Shown: positions 33,498-42,989, numbered from the stretch's first letter. The stretch is 64,000 nucleotides of DNA from Marinovum sp048263515 (GCF_048263515.1 NZ_JBLXEC010000002.1:62001-126000); one strand, 5' to 3'. Made by a program: numbers and translations. The notes: generated by a model from the letters alone, not told the origin.

Positions 33498-35906
33498 TCA
33501 GAGCGTGTCGAGCCCGGCCTCGGCCATCAGCGCCTCGGCCTCCTGCTCCAACAGCCGCTCGCGCCCGGCGCCCATCACCGGCACCTTGCCCACCTCGAGC
33601 AGCATCGGCGCCGCCAGCGGCGTCACCCGGTCGAGGCGGTGCAGGTCGATCCGTCCCTGCACCCGTTCGGCCATTTCGCGGATGCGGGCGAAATCCACCA
33701 GGCCCCGCATTGCCTCGGCCCGGGTGATCCGCATCAACAGGTGATCGGGGTCGTACTTCAGCAGCGTGTCATAGAGGATGTCGCTGGAAAACGTCGCCTG
33801 CCGCCCGCTCTTCTTGCCGCCGGGCATGTTGCGGTTGATCAGCATGGCGATGGTGGCGCTGGCGCGAAAGGTCCGCTTCATCACCGCATTGCCCGCCAGC
33901 CAACCGTCCAGCCCGGCCTCCAGCGCCTCGATGTCAAACAGCGGCGCCGGGTCGGTCAGCGGCTTCAGCCCCCAGATCAGCGTCGCGTAATCCGTGGCGA
34001 CAAAGCCCAGCGGATCGAGCCGCAGCTCCTCCATCCGCTTGGTCACCAAGAGCCCCAGGGTCTGCTGCGCATTGCGCCCGGCAAACCCGTAGATGCAGGC
34101 GTGTTCGCGCCCGTCATGCGGAAAGCTCTCGATCAGCAGCCGCCCGACCTCGGGCAACTGGCTGACGCGGCGGTGCAGGTGCAGCCAGTCGCGGGTGTGG
34201 TCTGGCAGATAGGGCCAGTCGCGCGCCTGCAGCATGTCGAGGATGCGCTGGCTGAGCTGGGTCGAGGTGGCGAACTTGGTGCCGCCGAAGGTGGCGATCT
34301 TGGGCTTCTTCGCCGCGTCGCGGGTCACCTCGACCACCGTCTCGCGCAGCCCGTCATAGCGCACGATCTGGCCGCCGATCAGAAAGGTATCGCCCGGCGT
34401 CAGCGTCGCGGCAAAGCCCTCCTCGATCTCGCCCAGCGGCTTGCCGCCCCGGCCCTTGAACCGAACCTTCAAGAGATCGGTGTCCTGAATGGTGCCGATG
34501 TTCATCCTTATGATCCGCGCAGACCGCGGATCGCGCAGCTGCCAGAGCCCGTCGTCGCGCTGCTTGAGCCGCTGCCACTGGTCATAGGCGCGCAGCGCAT
34601 AACCGCCGGTGGCGCAGAATTCGAGGCAATCGTCGAATTGCGCCCGCGTCAGCCCGGCATAAGGCCCGGCGGTCTTCATTTCGGCATACAGCGCGGCTGC
34701 GTCGAACGGCGCCGAACAGGCGGCGATCAGGATGTGCTGGCAGAGCACGTCGAGCGGCCCGGGGCCGCGGGGATCGCCATCCAGAGCATGGGCGCGGGCG
34801 GCCTGCAGCGCCGCATGGCATTCGACCACCTCGAAGCGGTTGGCCGGCACAAGCCGCGCCTTCGACGGCGCATTGTAGCGGTGGTTGGCCCGGCCGATGC
34901 GCTGGATCAGCCGCTTGACGTTCTTCGGCGCACCGACCTGGATCACCAGGTCGACATCGCCCCAGTCGATCCCCAGATCGAGAGAGCCGGTGCAGACAAT
35001 CGCCCGCAGCTCGCCCCTGACCATCGCCGCCTCGACCCGCTCGCGCTGCACCCGGTCAAGGCTGCCGTGGTGGATGCCGATCGGCAGGCTGTCGTCATTG
35101 GCCAGCCACAGATTGTGAAAGAAGATCTCGGCCTGGGCGCGGGTGTTGTGAAAGATCAGCGTGGTGCGGTGCGCCTTGACCGCCGCCATCACCTGCGGAA
35201 TGGCATAGGTCGCGCCACCGCCGGCCCAGGGCGGTGCATCCGGCAGCTCGAGCATGGCGATGTCGGGGTCTGGCCCCGGATCGGCCTCGACGATGGCGCA
35301 AGGATCCGGGTGCCGCGCCAGCAGCCGGGCAATCGCCTCAGGGTCCTCCACCGTCGCGGACAGCCCGACCCGCCGCAGCCCCGGGCAGAGCACTTGCAAC
35401 CGCGCCAGCGCCAGCATCAGCTGGTCGCCGCGTTTGCTTTCGGTCAGGGCATGGATCTCGTCGACGATCACCCGCTGCAAGCCCCTGAATATCCGCGGGG
35501 CATCCTCGTAGGAGCACATCAGCGCCAGGCTTTCCGGCGTGGTCATCAGGATATGTGGCGGATCGGCGCGCTGTCGCCGCTTCTGGGTATAAGACGTGTC
35601 GCCGGTGCGGTCCTCGATGCGGATCGGCAGGCCCATCTCCGCCACGGGCCCGGTCAGGTTGCGCTTGATATCCGCCGCCAGCGCCTTGAGCGGCGAGACG
35701 TAGAGCGTATGCAGACCCGTGTGCCCGCCCTCGGCCAGCTCGGAGAGCGTGGGCAGAAACCCCGCCATGGTCTTGCCGCCCCCGGTGGGCGCGATCAGCA
35801 GCACCGCAGGCTCGGCCCGCCGGTCCACCATCGCCTGCTGGTGCGGGTGCACCTGCCAGCCGCGGGCGGAAAACCAATCGGTGATGACGGGGGGCAGGGC
35901 GCTCAT
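33498..35906 (-). CDS. Ligase-associated DNA damage response DEXH-box helicase (Lhr-like)
   Basis: The 802-residue SF2 helicase has Walker A A-P-T-G-G-G-K-T (39-46), V-I-V-D-E-I-H (about 146-152), S-A-T, a second RecA domain with I-H-H-G-S-L and Q-R-I-G-R-A-N-H, and a long C-terminal Lhr-type winged-helix and beta-barrel region. Length is typical of the bacterial Lhr-related helicase of the ligase-associated DNA repair set. The ATG follows a leader that includes a family 3 two-hairpin repeat. Likely role: DNA unwinding in damage repair. Confidence 0.92.
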   Translation of the reverse strand: MSALPPVITDWFSARGWQVHPHQQAMVDRRAEPAVLLIAPTGGGKTMAGFLPTLSELAEGGHTGLHTLYVSPLKALAADIKRNLTGPVAEMGLPIRIEDRTGDTSYTQKRRQRADPPHILMTTPESLALMCSYEDAPRIFRGLQRVIVDEIHALTESKRGDQLMLALARLQVLCPGLRRVGLSATVEDPEAIARLLARHPDPCAIVEADPGPDPDIAMLELPDAPPWAGGGATYAIPQVMAAVKAHRTTLIFHNTRAQAEIFFHNLWLANDDSLPIGIHHGSLDRVQRERVEAAMVRGELRAIVCTGSLDLGIDWGDVDLVIQVGAPKNVKRLIQRIGRANHRYNAPSKARLVPANRFEVVECHAALQAARAHALDGDPRGPGPLDVLCQHILIAACSAPFDAAALYAEMKTAGPYAGLTRAQFDDCLEFCATGGYALRAYDQWQRLKQRDDGLWQLRDPRSARIIRMNIGTIQDTDLLKVRFKGRGGKPLGEIEEGFAATLTPGDTFLIGGQIVRYDGLRETVVEVTRDAAKKPKIATFGGTKFATSTQLSQRILDMLQARDWPYLPDHTRDWLHLHRRVSQLPEVGRLLIESFPHDGREHACIYGFAGRNAQQTLGLLVTKRMEELRLDPLGFVATDYATLIWGLKPLTDPAPLFDIEALEAGLDGWLAGNAVMKRTFRASATIAMLINRNMPGGKKSGRQATFSSDILYDTLLKYDPDHLLMRITRAEAMRGLVDFARIREMAERVQGRIDLHRLDRVTPLAAPMLLEVGKVPVMGAGRERLLEQEAEALMAEAGLDTL

Positions 35907-35966
35907 TCCCCAAACCTAGTGCGCCCGGCCGGATATCAAAACCCGATCCAGGTCTTCTTCTGTTCG

Positions 35967-36014
35967 AAAATACCCTCGGGGGAGTCCGCCCTGGCGGACG
36001 GGGGCAGAGCCCCC
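35967..36014 (-). repeat. Two-hairpin intergenic element, family 3, copy B
   Basis: Read on the minus strand, the element has GGGGGCTCTGCCCCC, the palindrome GTCCGCC-AG-GGCGGAC, and CTCCCCCGAGGGTATTTT, in the leader of the helicase gene and 16 bases after the AAA ATPase stop. Order and spacing match the copy upstream of tilS. Confidence 0.7.
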
Positions 36015-36030
36015 AAATCCGCCGCCGGTC

Positions 36031-37341
36031 TCACTTCACGATCTTCTCGTCCTTGACGAACATGTTGGCCCAGGCGCGGTCGACATATTCCGGCGTCATC
36101 CGGGGCGAGACCCCCTCGAAGGCACAGATCGACAGGATCTGGTCGATCAGGAACACCGGCTGATAGTTGGCATAGACGTTGTCGATGGTGGGATATTTCT
36201 TCTGCAGCAGGTGGATCAGGCTGGCCTCGTCCAGCGGCAGCTTCTTCTTCTTCGCCACCAGCGCAAAGATCTTCAGGAAATCCTTCTGTCCCGGCCCGTC
36301 GATCTTGATCTTGAAGAAGATCCGCCGCAACGCCGCCTGGTCGAAGATCTCGTTCGGGTGGAAGTTGGTCGAGAACACCACCAGCGTGTCGAACGGCACC
36401 TCGAACTTCTCGCCCGATTGCAGGGCAAGGATGTCGCGGCTCTCCTCGAGCGGCACGATCCAGCGGTTGACCAGCGACTGCGGCGGCTCTTCCTGGCGGC
36501 CAAGGTCGTCGACGATGAAGATGCCGCCCGAGGACTTGAGCTGCAGCGGCGCCTGGTAGGTCCGCGCTGTCGGGTTGTAGACCAGGTCGAGCATCTTCAG
36601 CGAGAGCTCGCCGCCGGTCACCACGGTGGGGCGCTCGCAACGCACGTAGCGGGTGTCATAGCGGTTGGACGCGCGGCGCAGCTGGTTCGGGTCGTCTTCC
36701 TGCTCCTCGGCGGCGGAATGCACGATCGGGTCGTAGACTGTGATCACCTGGCCGGCATATTCGATCGCGCGCGGGACATAGATCTTGTCGCCCATCGCCT
36801 TGCGGATACCGTTGGAGATCGAGGATTTGCCGTTGCCCGGCGGGCCGTACATCAGGATCGAGCGACCGGCCGAGACCGCCGGGCCCAGCTGGTCCATCAG
36901 CGTGTCGGGCAGGATCAGCTCGCCCATGGCGGCGGTCAGCTGATCGCGGGTGATCTGGATGTTGCGGATCGACTGGCGCTTGACCTGCTCCTGGTAGACC
37001 GCCAGCGGCACCGGCATGGCGCCATAATATTCCGACTGCGCCAGCGCATCGAGCGCCCGCGCCTTGCCGGCATCGGTCAGCTCGTAGCCCATCTCGTTGC
37101 CGGAATTGGCGTTCAGCGTGCCGGTGGCCTGCAGCAGCTTCTGCGTGCGCGCCATGTCGACCAGCTCCTGCGTGACCGGGATCGGCAGGCAGACATTGCG
37201 GGCGATCTCGGTCACCACGTCGAGGTTCGAGCGGAACATCGTCTTGAGCAGGATGTCCCGCATCATCACGACGGGCAGGGCCATCTCCTCGATCCGCTTG
37301 GGCGCGGGCGGGGCGGTGACGTTTCCGACGGCCATGTTCAT
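36031..37341 (-). CDS. MoxR-like AAA ATPase at the end of the tad locus
   Basis: The 436-residue product has an N-terminal region of about 155 residues without known motifs, then an AAA core with Walker A G-P-P-G-N-G-K-S (166-173), I-F-I-V-D-D-L-G-R as Walker B, and F-S-T-N-F as sensor 1. The ATG at 37341 follows AGAGGA. Similar ATPases accompany tad loci in Rhodobacteraceae. The motor for pilus assembly is CpaF, so this one is more likely a remodelling chaperone or regulator. It is the last minus-strand gene of the tad cluster, 71 bases after the prepilin peptidase. Confidence 0.8.
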   Translation of the reverse strand: MNMAVGNVTAPPAPKRIEEMALPVVMMRDILLKTMFRSNLDVVTEIARNVCLPIPVTQELVDMARTQKLLQATGTLNANSGNEMGYELTDAGKARALDALAQSEYYGAMPVPLAVYQEQVKRQSIRNIQITRDQLTAAMGELILPDTLMDQLGPAVSAGRSILMYGPPGNGKSSISNGIRKAMGDKIYVPRAIEYAGQVITVYDPIVHSAAEEQEDDPNQLRRASNRYDTRYVRCERPTVVTGGELSLKMLDLVYNPTARTYQAPLQLKSSGGIFIVDDLGRQEEPPQSLVNRWIVPLEESRDILALQSGEKFEVPFDTLVVFSTNFHPNEIFDQAALRRIFFKIKIDGPGQKDFLKIFALVAKKKKLPLDEASLIHLLQKKYPTIDNVYANYQPVFLIDQILSICAFEGVSPRMTPEYVDRAWANMFVKDEKIVK

Positions 37342-37412
37342 CGCGGGATCCTCTCTCACATTGGGGCCATGGTGGCGGCGAGGGGTTCATAAATGGTGAA
37401 GCGTGCCATCCC

Positions 37413-37913
37413 TCAGCTCCCGAACACCGCGCCAAGCGCGAGATAGAGCGTGAGCGTGCCGCCAAGCGCCAGGCCCATGGGAAAATCGCTGCCGGTGTCC
37501 CAGCTTTCCCAGGCCGGCGCCATGCGGCGCAGCGGGGTGTATTTGGCCAGACGATGCGCGGCAAAGGCGCCCAGCAGGGTCGCCGCCAGCAGCATCATCA
37601 GGAAAACGAAATCGCCGGGGTGGATGAAGGGCGCGGCGGCGGCGGCGAACTTGGCGTCGCCGGCACCCACCAGACCGGTGGCATTCATCACGATGCCCAG
37701 TAGCAGCACGATGACCAGCTGCACCAGCCGCCAGGGATACTCCGCCAGGGGCAGGGCGATCAGCCCCACCACCAGGAACACCGCGGTCAGCGCCAGAACG
37801 GCCTTGTTGGGGATCTTCATCATCCGCATGTCCGACCAGCAGACATAGATGCACACAGGCACCGCGAAGGGCAGAAACCAGAGGGCTGACCAGGCGGTGA
37901 CATGCAGGTTCAT
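37413..37913 (-). CDS. tadV: Prepilin peptidase CpaA/TadV
   Basis: The 166-residue inner-membrane aspartyl protease is a small A24-family peptidase that cleaves Flp prepilins. The two catalytic Asp motifs are W-S-D-M-R-M-M-K-I-P-N (D28) and G-A-G-D-A-K-F (about D87). It has about five hydrophobic segments and lacks the methyltransferase domain of PilD. It begins three bases after the TPR lipoprotein gene stop, so they are co-transcribed. Confidence 0.92.
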   Translation of the reverse strand: MNLHVTAWSALWFLPFAVPVCIYVCWSDMRMMKIPNKAVLALTAVFLVVGLIALPLAEYPWRLVQLVIVLLLGIVMNATGLVGAGDAKFAAAAAPFIHPGDFVFLMMLLAATLLGAFAAHRLAKYTPLRRMAPAWESWDTGSDFPMGLALGGTLTLYLALGAVFGS

Positions 37914-37916
37914 CGC

Positions 37917-38777
37917 TCAGTTCGCCGTGTTGTTTTCCAGCGCACCCAACGAGCGGACCGCCGCCTCGAAGTATTGCGGGTGGGTTTCGATGGCGTCGCG
38001 GAACAGGCCCTTGCCGGTCTCGACATCGCCGCGTTTCACCGCCGACAGGCCCAGCGTGTAAAGCAGCTCGGCGCGCTCCTGCTGGCTCATCGGCACCACG
38101 GGCAGGGTGTAGTTGCCCTGCGCGCCGCGGGCCAGAACCAGGTTGTTCTTGGCGGTAAAGAGCGAGGTGTCCTGGCGGATCGCCTGGACAAACAGCCGCT
38201 CGGCACCGGGGTAATCGCCACGGCTGAGCTTGGAATAGCCCCAGTTGTTCATCACGCCCGAGGGCGTCGTGGTCAGGCCGACGGCGGTCTCGTAGAAGCT
38301 GTCGGCGCGTTTCCATTCCTTGTTGCTGTCGGCGATCATCGCCTCGAGCCGGTAGCGCTTGAATGTCTCATGCGTCGGCGGCACGCTGTCGAGCACCTCT
38401 TCGGCGGCCTTCCACTGGTTGTCGCGGATCAGCGCGTCGGCCAGCTGCACCTTGTCGTCGGGGGTGCTGTCTTCGTGCTTGAGGATCTTCTTCCAGACCG
38501 AGACCGCCTCGGTCGGGCGCTTGGCGCGGATCAGCGACTCGGCCAGGCCGCGCTGCAGGTCGAGACGGTCGGGCTGACCGGCGACGGCGCGCTGGAAATA
38601 GCTCACCGCCTCGTTCGGATCGGAATTCGTCAGCATCACCTCGTTGAGGTTGCTTTCGTCGATCACGTTGATGTCTTGCAGCTTGCGATCGACGGCATCC
38701 TTGTCGATCTCTTTCTCACAGGCGGCCAGCGCCAGCACGGCGACCAGACCGGCGAACACAAATGTGGGGTGGCGCAT
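37917..38777 (-). CDS. TPR lipoprotein of the tad locus
   Basis: The 286-residue product has a lipoprotein signal with lipobox A-L-A-A-C (Cys20), then TPR-like repeats (for example N-E-A-V-S-Y-F-Q-R-A-V, T-E-A-V-S-V-W-K-K-I-L, G-D-Y-P-G-A-E-R-L-F-V-Q-A-I). It sits next to a second TPR lipoprotein, as TadD-type proteins do. TadD lipoproteins act as pilotins or scaffolds for the outer-membrane secretin. It is 25 bases downstream of the first TPR gene. Confidence 0.8.
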   Translation of the reverse strand: MRHPTFVFAGLVAVLALAACEKEIDKDAVDRKLQDINVIDESNLNEVMLTNSDPNEAVSYFQRAVAGQPDRLDLQRGLAESLIRAKRPTEAVSVWKKILKHEDSTPDDKVQLADALIRDNQWKAAEEVLDSVPPTHETFKRYRLEAMIADSNKEWKRADSFYETAVGLTTTPSGVMNNWGYSKLSRGDYPGAERLFVQAIRQDTSLFTAKNNLVLARGAQGNYTLPVVPMSQQERAELLYTLGLSAVKRGDVETGKGLFRDAIETHPQYFEAAVRSLGALENNTAN

Positions 38778-38802
38778 TTTGCGTCCTTTTCTGCTCTTGC
38801 CT

Positions 38803-39369
38803 CTAAAGTGCGGTTCGGATCAGGTAATCTGAGCTGCCCCGCCGCACCAATTTATAGTCTTGTTCTTGCTCGATACCGTACTGGATATTGTCCAGTTTTG
38901 CGAGGGCTAACCGCAGGTTGTCCCGGATCGCATCGTCCTGTCCGTTGTCCAGCGCATAGGCCTTGCGAAAGACCTGGGCGGCCTCGGCATGCTTGCCACG
39001 CTCCATCAGAACGACGCCCAGGTTGTTCCAGACCTCGGGCCAGCTCTCTTCCTTCTTCACCGCGCGGCGCAGCAGGGTCTCGGACTGGCCAAGCCGCCCC
39101 AGCGCCAGGTTGGCGGTGCCCAGCGCCGAGAGCACCTCGGCATCGCCGATGCCCCGCTCCAGCGCGGCGCGGTTGAAGGCGGTGAGCGCCAGTTCGTATT
39201 CCTTGGCGGCCAGCAACCTGTGCCCCACGAGAAGCTGGTCGACCGCATCGGCGCGGCGATTGACCTGCGGCGCGTAGGGAGAGTCGCTGTCACGCGAAAA
39301 ACCGCCCTGCGAGCAGGCGGTTGTCAGGAGGATCACGGCCAGAAGGCCGGCTGTTCTGGAAAGGGCCAC
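38803..39369 (-). CDS. tadD: TadD-like TPR lipoprotein
   Basis: The 188-residue product has lipobox L-T-T-A-C (Cys19) and TPR motifs (E-Y-E-L-A-L-T-A-F-N-R-A, G-R-L-G-Q-S-E-T-L-L-R-R-A-V, G-K-H-A-E-A-A-Q-V-F-R-K-A-Y). Size, lipidation and position after tadC match TadD, which supports secretin assembly and pilus stability. A 214-base gap separates it from tadC, so it may have its own promoter. Confidence 0.82.
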   Translation of the reverse strand: MALSRTAGLLAVILLTTACSQGGFSRDSDSPYAPQVNRRADAVDQLLVGHRLLAAKEYELALTAFNRAALERGIGDAEVLSALGTANLALGRLGQSETLLRRAVKKEESWPEVWNNLGVVLMERGKHAEAAQVFRKAYALDNGQDDAIRDNLRLALAKLDNIQYGIEQEQDYKLVRRGSSDYLIRTAL

Positions 39370-39558
39370 CGTCTTTCCTGCTTGTTGTTGACTGCCTCGG
39401 TTCGTGCCGGTGTCTCACCCTGGGGGCGGCCCGGCTTGGCATGAAGCCTAACCCAGGGGCCGCGCCGGTGGGGACAGGTTTGTTGCCCTGAGGCGCAGAA
39501 ACCGTGGCCACGTTGCGATTTTGCCGATGGCGCCGAAGGAAACCCCCGGCGCCCGTAG

Positions 39559-39577
39559 GGTGGGTTTGCAACCCACC
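39559..39577. repeat. Palindromic intergenic repeat, family 2, between tadC and tadD
   Basis: GGTGGGT and ACCCACC flank a TTGCA loop, preceded by GTAG. Related GTAGGGTGGGC/GCCCACC palindromes occur at 57408, 61239 and 61278. It lies just after the tadC stop on the minus strand. Confidence 0.55.
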
Positions 39578-39583
39578 GCACCC

Positions 39584-40552
39584 TCAGCCGGCCAGCGAGC
39601 CCAGCTTCATGATGCCCATGGCCGAAGGGCCGACGAGGATGATCAGAAGCGGCGGCACGGTCAGGCCCATGGTCACCAGCGTCATCTTGGTGGGCAGCTG
39701 GTTGGCCTTTTCCTCGGCCCGCATCACCCGCTTGTCGCGCATCTCGCCGGCATAGACCCGGAGCGCCTCGGCGATCGAGGTACCGAAGACCTGGGCCTGG
39801 ATCAGCACCGTGACGAAGGACGAGATGTCCTGAACGCCGCAGCGGTCACCCATGTCGTTGAGCACGGTGGCCTTGTCCTTGCCGGCCTTGATCTCGTGGC
39901 TGACGACCTGAAACTCATAGGCAAGCTCTTGATAGGACGACTGGATTTCCTTGGAGACCCGCAGGATCGACTGGTCGAGCGACTGACCGGCCTCGACGCA
40001 GACCAGCATCATGTCGAGCGCGTCGGGAAAGCCGTCCTCGATCTCTTCGTGGCGTTTGCCGGCGCGGCGGTTGACCCAGTATTTCGGCAGGAAATACCCG
40101 GCGGCACCGGGGCCCAGGATATACATCACCATCTGCTGGGTGGTGGCATTCTCGGGGCCGAGGATCAGGTAGAAATAGGCAAGGCCCAGGCCAAGTGCCA
40201 GCACGCCGAGGATCACCTGCGCGGCATGGAACATCCGCACCGCGTCGCGGCCGCGATAGCCGGCCTGCATCAGTTTCTTCTGGATCTCGGAATAGCTTTC
40301 CTGGTCCTGCGGCTCGAGGAAGCTGCCGTATTTCTCCAGCTTCTTGTTCGTCGTGCCGCCAGAGCGCAGGGTCTCGCTCTTCATCGTCTTCTGCTGGCGG
40401 GTCTGCGCCACCAGCTTGTCCATCGGGTCGGGCCGCTGCCGGAACAGCATGGACACCGCCAGGAGCAGGAGCACCGCGCCAAGACCACCGACGATGATGA
40501 CCGGGGCCATCGGCCCCAGCATCTCGTAGAACACTCCACCGGGTTCAAACAT
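39584..40552 (-). CDS. tadC: Flp pilus assembly membrane protein TadC
   Basis: The 322-residue inner-membrane platform protein belongs to the GspF/TadC family. Membrane segments lie near residues 17-37, 110-130, 140-158 and at the C-terminus, and the cytoplasmic GspF domain (about 165-290) contains F-P-D-A-L-D-M-M-L-V-C-V-E-A-G-Q-S-L. It begins nine bases after the tadB stop. With TadB it forms the base that the CpaF ATPase drives. Confidence 0.93.
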   Translation of the reverse strand: MFEPGGVFYEMLGPMAPVIIVGGLGAVLLLLAVSMLFRQRPDPMDKLVAQTRQQKTMKSETLRSGGTTNKKLEKYGSFLEPQDQESYSEIQKKLMQAGYRGRDAVRMFHAAQVILGVLALGLGLAYFYLILGPENATTQQMVMYILGPGAAGYFLPKYWVNRRAGKRHEEIEDGFPDALDMMLVCVEAGQSLDQSILRVSKEIQSSYQELAYEFQVVSHEIKAGKDKATVLNDMGDRCGVQDISSFVTVLIQAQVFGTSIAEALRVYAGEMRDKRVMRAEEKANQLPTKMTLVTMGLTVPPLLIILVGPSAMGIMKLGSLAG

Positions 40553-40561
40553 GATGGTTCC

Positions 40562-41530
40562 TCACACTTTGATGTTCACGAGCATCCGCATGACGACAAG
40601 GTTCGCCGCGAGGAAGCCGAAGACCACGAAACAGGCCGGGATGAAGAAGGGATGATCGATCACTTCGTCATAGTAATGCGGGTCGGTGAGCTGGATGAAG
40701 ATCAGGCACATGATCGGAAAGCCCGAGAGGAACTTGCCAGACCATTTGGCCTCGGCGGTGATCGCCTTGACCCTGCGGAACAGACGGAAGCGCGCCCGGA
40801 TCACCTTGGAGAGACCGGCCAGAACCTCGGCGAGGTTGCCGCCCGATTGCTGCTGGATGGTCACCGCGACCGCGAGAAAGCGCAGATCCTGCATGTCGAG
40901 CCGGTCCGACATCTCGCGCAGCGCCTCGCCCACGTCGCGGCCATAGGCGGCCTCGTCGGCGATGATGCCCAGTTCCGATGCCAGAGGGTCCTTGACCTCT
41001 TTCGACACGATGGTCAGCGCGGAAGAGAAGGGGTGGCCGACGCGCAGGCTGCGCACGATCAGTTCGATGGCGTCGGGCAGCTGCTCTTCGAGCATCGACA
41101 TTCGCTTGCCGGCCTTGTGGTTGATCCAGGTGTAGACCCCGCCGACGCCCATGGCGACAGCGGCGGCGGCGCGCACGGCCAGCCCCGTCTCGGTGCCCAG
41201 CGTCAGGCCGACAAAGGCCAGGAAACAGACCACCACCATGATCAGGATCAGCTGACCGGGGGTGAAGGCAATCGCGGCCTTCTGCGCCTTGGTGGCGAGC
41301 AGGGAATAGAGCGGGATCTTGCGCGACTTGACGTGCTGGGTCATCTCCTTGCGGAGCTTTTCCAGCACCTCGTCGCGGCGCACGCCCTTGTCCATCATCT
41401 CGAGCCGGCGGTTGACCCGGCTGTTGAGGCTGATCGATTTGCCGAAGACGGTCAGATAGACCCCTTCGACCAGCGCGAGGACGCCGACGAAGATCAATCC
41501 GTAGATAATCGGTTCTGCTGAGAGTTCCAT
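40562..41530 (-). CDS. tadB: Flp pilus assembly membrane protein TadB
   Basis: The 322-residue product is the second GspF-like platform protein, with an N-terminal membrane helix (about residues 5-25), a central pair near 100-135, a cytoplasmic domain containing L-P-D-A-I-E-L-I-V-R-S-L-R-V-G-H, and C-terminal helices. It starts five bases after the cpaF stop. Equal length to TadC reflects the old duplication of this family. Confidence 0.93.
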   Translation of the reverse strand: MELSAEPIIYGLIFVGVLALVEGVYLTVFGKSISLNSRVNRRLEMMDKGVRRDEVLEKLRKEMTQHVKSRKIPLYSLLATKAQKAAIAFTPGQLILIMVVVCFLAFVGLTLGTETGLAVRAAAAVAMGVGGVYTWINHKAGKRMSMLEEQLPDAIELIVRSLRVGHPFSSALTIVSKEVKDPLASELGIIADEAAYGRDVGEALREMSDRLDMQDLRFLAVAVTIQQQSGGNLAEVLAGLSKVIRARFRLFRRVKAITAEAKWSGKFLSGFPIMCLIFIQLTDPHYYDEVIDHPFFIPACFVVFGFLAANLVVMRMLVNIKV

Positions 41531-41535
41531 GAGAT

Positions 41536-42978
41536 CTATTCCGCGGCGAAGGGTTCAAAGATGGCGGGCGGCAGGTCGTAGCCCCAGAGCTTGAAGCGCT
41601 CGGAATAGTGGCTGCGGACGCCGGTGGCGGTGAAATGGCCGATGATCTTGTTGTCGGGCGTGAGACCGACGCGCTGGTAGCGGAAGACCTCCTGCATCGA
41701 GATCACCTCGCCTTCCATGCCGGTCACCTCGGTGATCGAGACCATGCGGCGCGAGCCGTCCTGCAGGCGCGAAGCCTGGACGATCAGGTTGACGGCCGAG
41801 GCGATCTGCGAGCGCACTGCCTTGATCGGCATCTCGATGCCGGCCATGGCGACCATGTTCTCCAGACGGCTGACACCGTCGCGGGCCGAGTTGGCGTGGA
41901 TCGTGGTCATCGAGCCGTCGTGGCCGGTGTTCATCGCCTGCAGCATGTCGATGACTTCCTCGCCGCGCGTCTCGCCGACGATGATGCGGTCGGGACGCAT
42001 CCGCAGGGCGTTGCGCAGACAGTCGCGCTGGCTGACAGCGCCCTTGCCTTCGACATTGGCGGGGCGGCTTTCCATCCGGCCGACGTGGGTCTGCTGCAGC
42101 TGGAGTTCCGCGGTGTCCTCGATCGTCAGGATCCGTTCGCTGTCGTCGATGAAGGAGGACAGGGCGTTGAGCGTGGTGGTTTTACCGGAACCGGTCCCGC
42201 CCGAGACGATGACGTTCAGCCGGCAGGCGACGGCGGCCTGAAGATAGGCGGCCATCTCCTCGGTGAAGGCGCCGAACTTGACCAGGTCGTCGATCGCCAG
42301 CTTCTCTTTCTTGAACTTCCGGATCGAGACGAGCGAGCCGTCGACCGCAATCGGCGGCACCATGGCGTTGAAGCGCGAGCCGTCGGCAAGACGGGCGTCG
42401 ACGTAAGGGTTGCTCTCGTCGACGCGGCGGCCGACGGCGGAAACGATCTTGTCGATGATCCGCAGCAGGTGCTTTTCATCCTTGAAGGTCACGTCCGACA
42501 GGGTGAGCTTGCCGTTGCGCTCGACAAAGACCTGTTGCGGGCCGTTCACCAGAATATCGTTGACCGTGTCGTCCTGCAGCAGCGGCTCGAGCGGGCCGAG
42601 GCCCTTGACCTCGTTGTAGAGCTCCTGGATCAGCGTCGCGCGATCCTCGCGGTTCAGCACCACGCCCTTTTCGTTCAGCAGTTCCTGCCCGATGTCGCCG
42701 ATCTCGGCCTTCAGGTCGGCCTCGGTGGCGTGTTCCAGCGCGCCGAGGTTGAGGTTGTCGAGCAGGGCGCGGTGCAGTTCGAGCTTGAGCTCGCCCATGC
42801 GTTCCTTGCGCTTCTGTTCCTTGTCGGTCGCCACCGGGCGCGCGGCCATGGTCTTGACCACCGGGCGGCGCATCGAGACCGGCTTGGCGGGCGCATCATC
42901 CCGGGTGGGCAGCTTGGCGACATTGTCGGCCTTGGCGGCGGGCTTGGGGGCGTCGGCTTTGCGGTATTTGGAAAACAT
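41536..42978 (-). CDS. cpaF: Flp pilus assembly ATPase CpaF/TadA
   Basis: The 480-residue secretion ATPase powers pilus extension and perhaps retraction. A Lys/Ala/Pro-rich N-terminus (about residues 1-60) precedes a helical domain, then the ATPase core with Walker A G-G-T-G-S-G-K-T (260-267), the Asp box E-D-T-A-E-L-Q, Walker B R-I-I-V-G-E-T-R-G (331-339) and the His box T-T-I-H-A-N-S. All catalytic elements are intact. It follows cpaE by 11 bases. Confidence 0.95.
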   Translation of the reverse strand: MFSKYRKADAPKPAAKADNVAKLPTRDDAPAKPVSMRRPVVKTMAARPVATDKEQKRKERMGELKLELHRALLDNLNLGALEHATEADLKAEIGDIGQELLNEKGVVLNREDRATLIQELYNEVKGLGPLEPLLQDDTVNDILVNGPQQVFVERNGKLTLSDVTFKDEKHLLRIIDKIVSAVGRRVDESNPYVDARLADGSRFNAMVPPIAVDGSLVSIRKFKKEKLAIDDLVKFGAFTEEMAAYLQAAVACRLNVIVSGGTGSGKTTTLNALSSFIDDSERILTIEDTAELQLQQTHVGRMESRPANVEGKGAVSQRDCLRNALRMRPDRIIVGETRGEEVIDMLQAMNTGHDGSMTTIHANSARDGVSRLENMVAMAGIEMPIKAVRSQIASAVNLIVQASRLQDGSRRMVSITEVTGMEGEVISMQEVFRYQRVGLTPDNKIIGHFTATGVRSHYSERFKLWGYDLPPAIFEPFAAE

Positions 42979-42989
42979 CTGCTCTGTCC

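Noticed and set aside
33450..36056. Very long open frame (868 codons) on the plus strand opposite the Lhr-type helicase
   Set aside because: Its translation is rich in Arg, His, Gly and Pro with no domain, as expected opposite a high-GC gene; the minus-strand helicase has full motifs.
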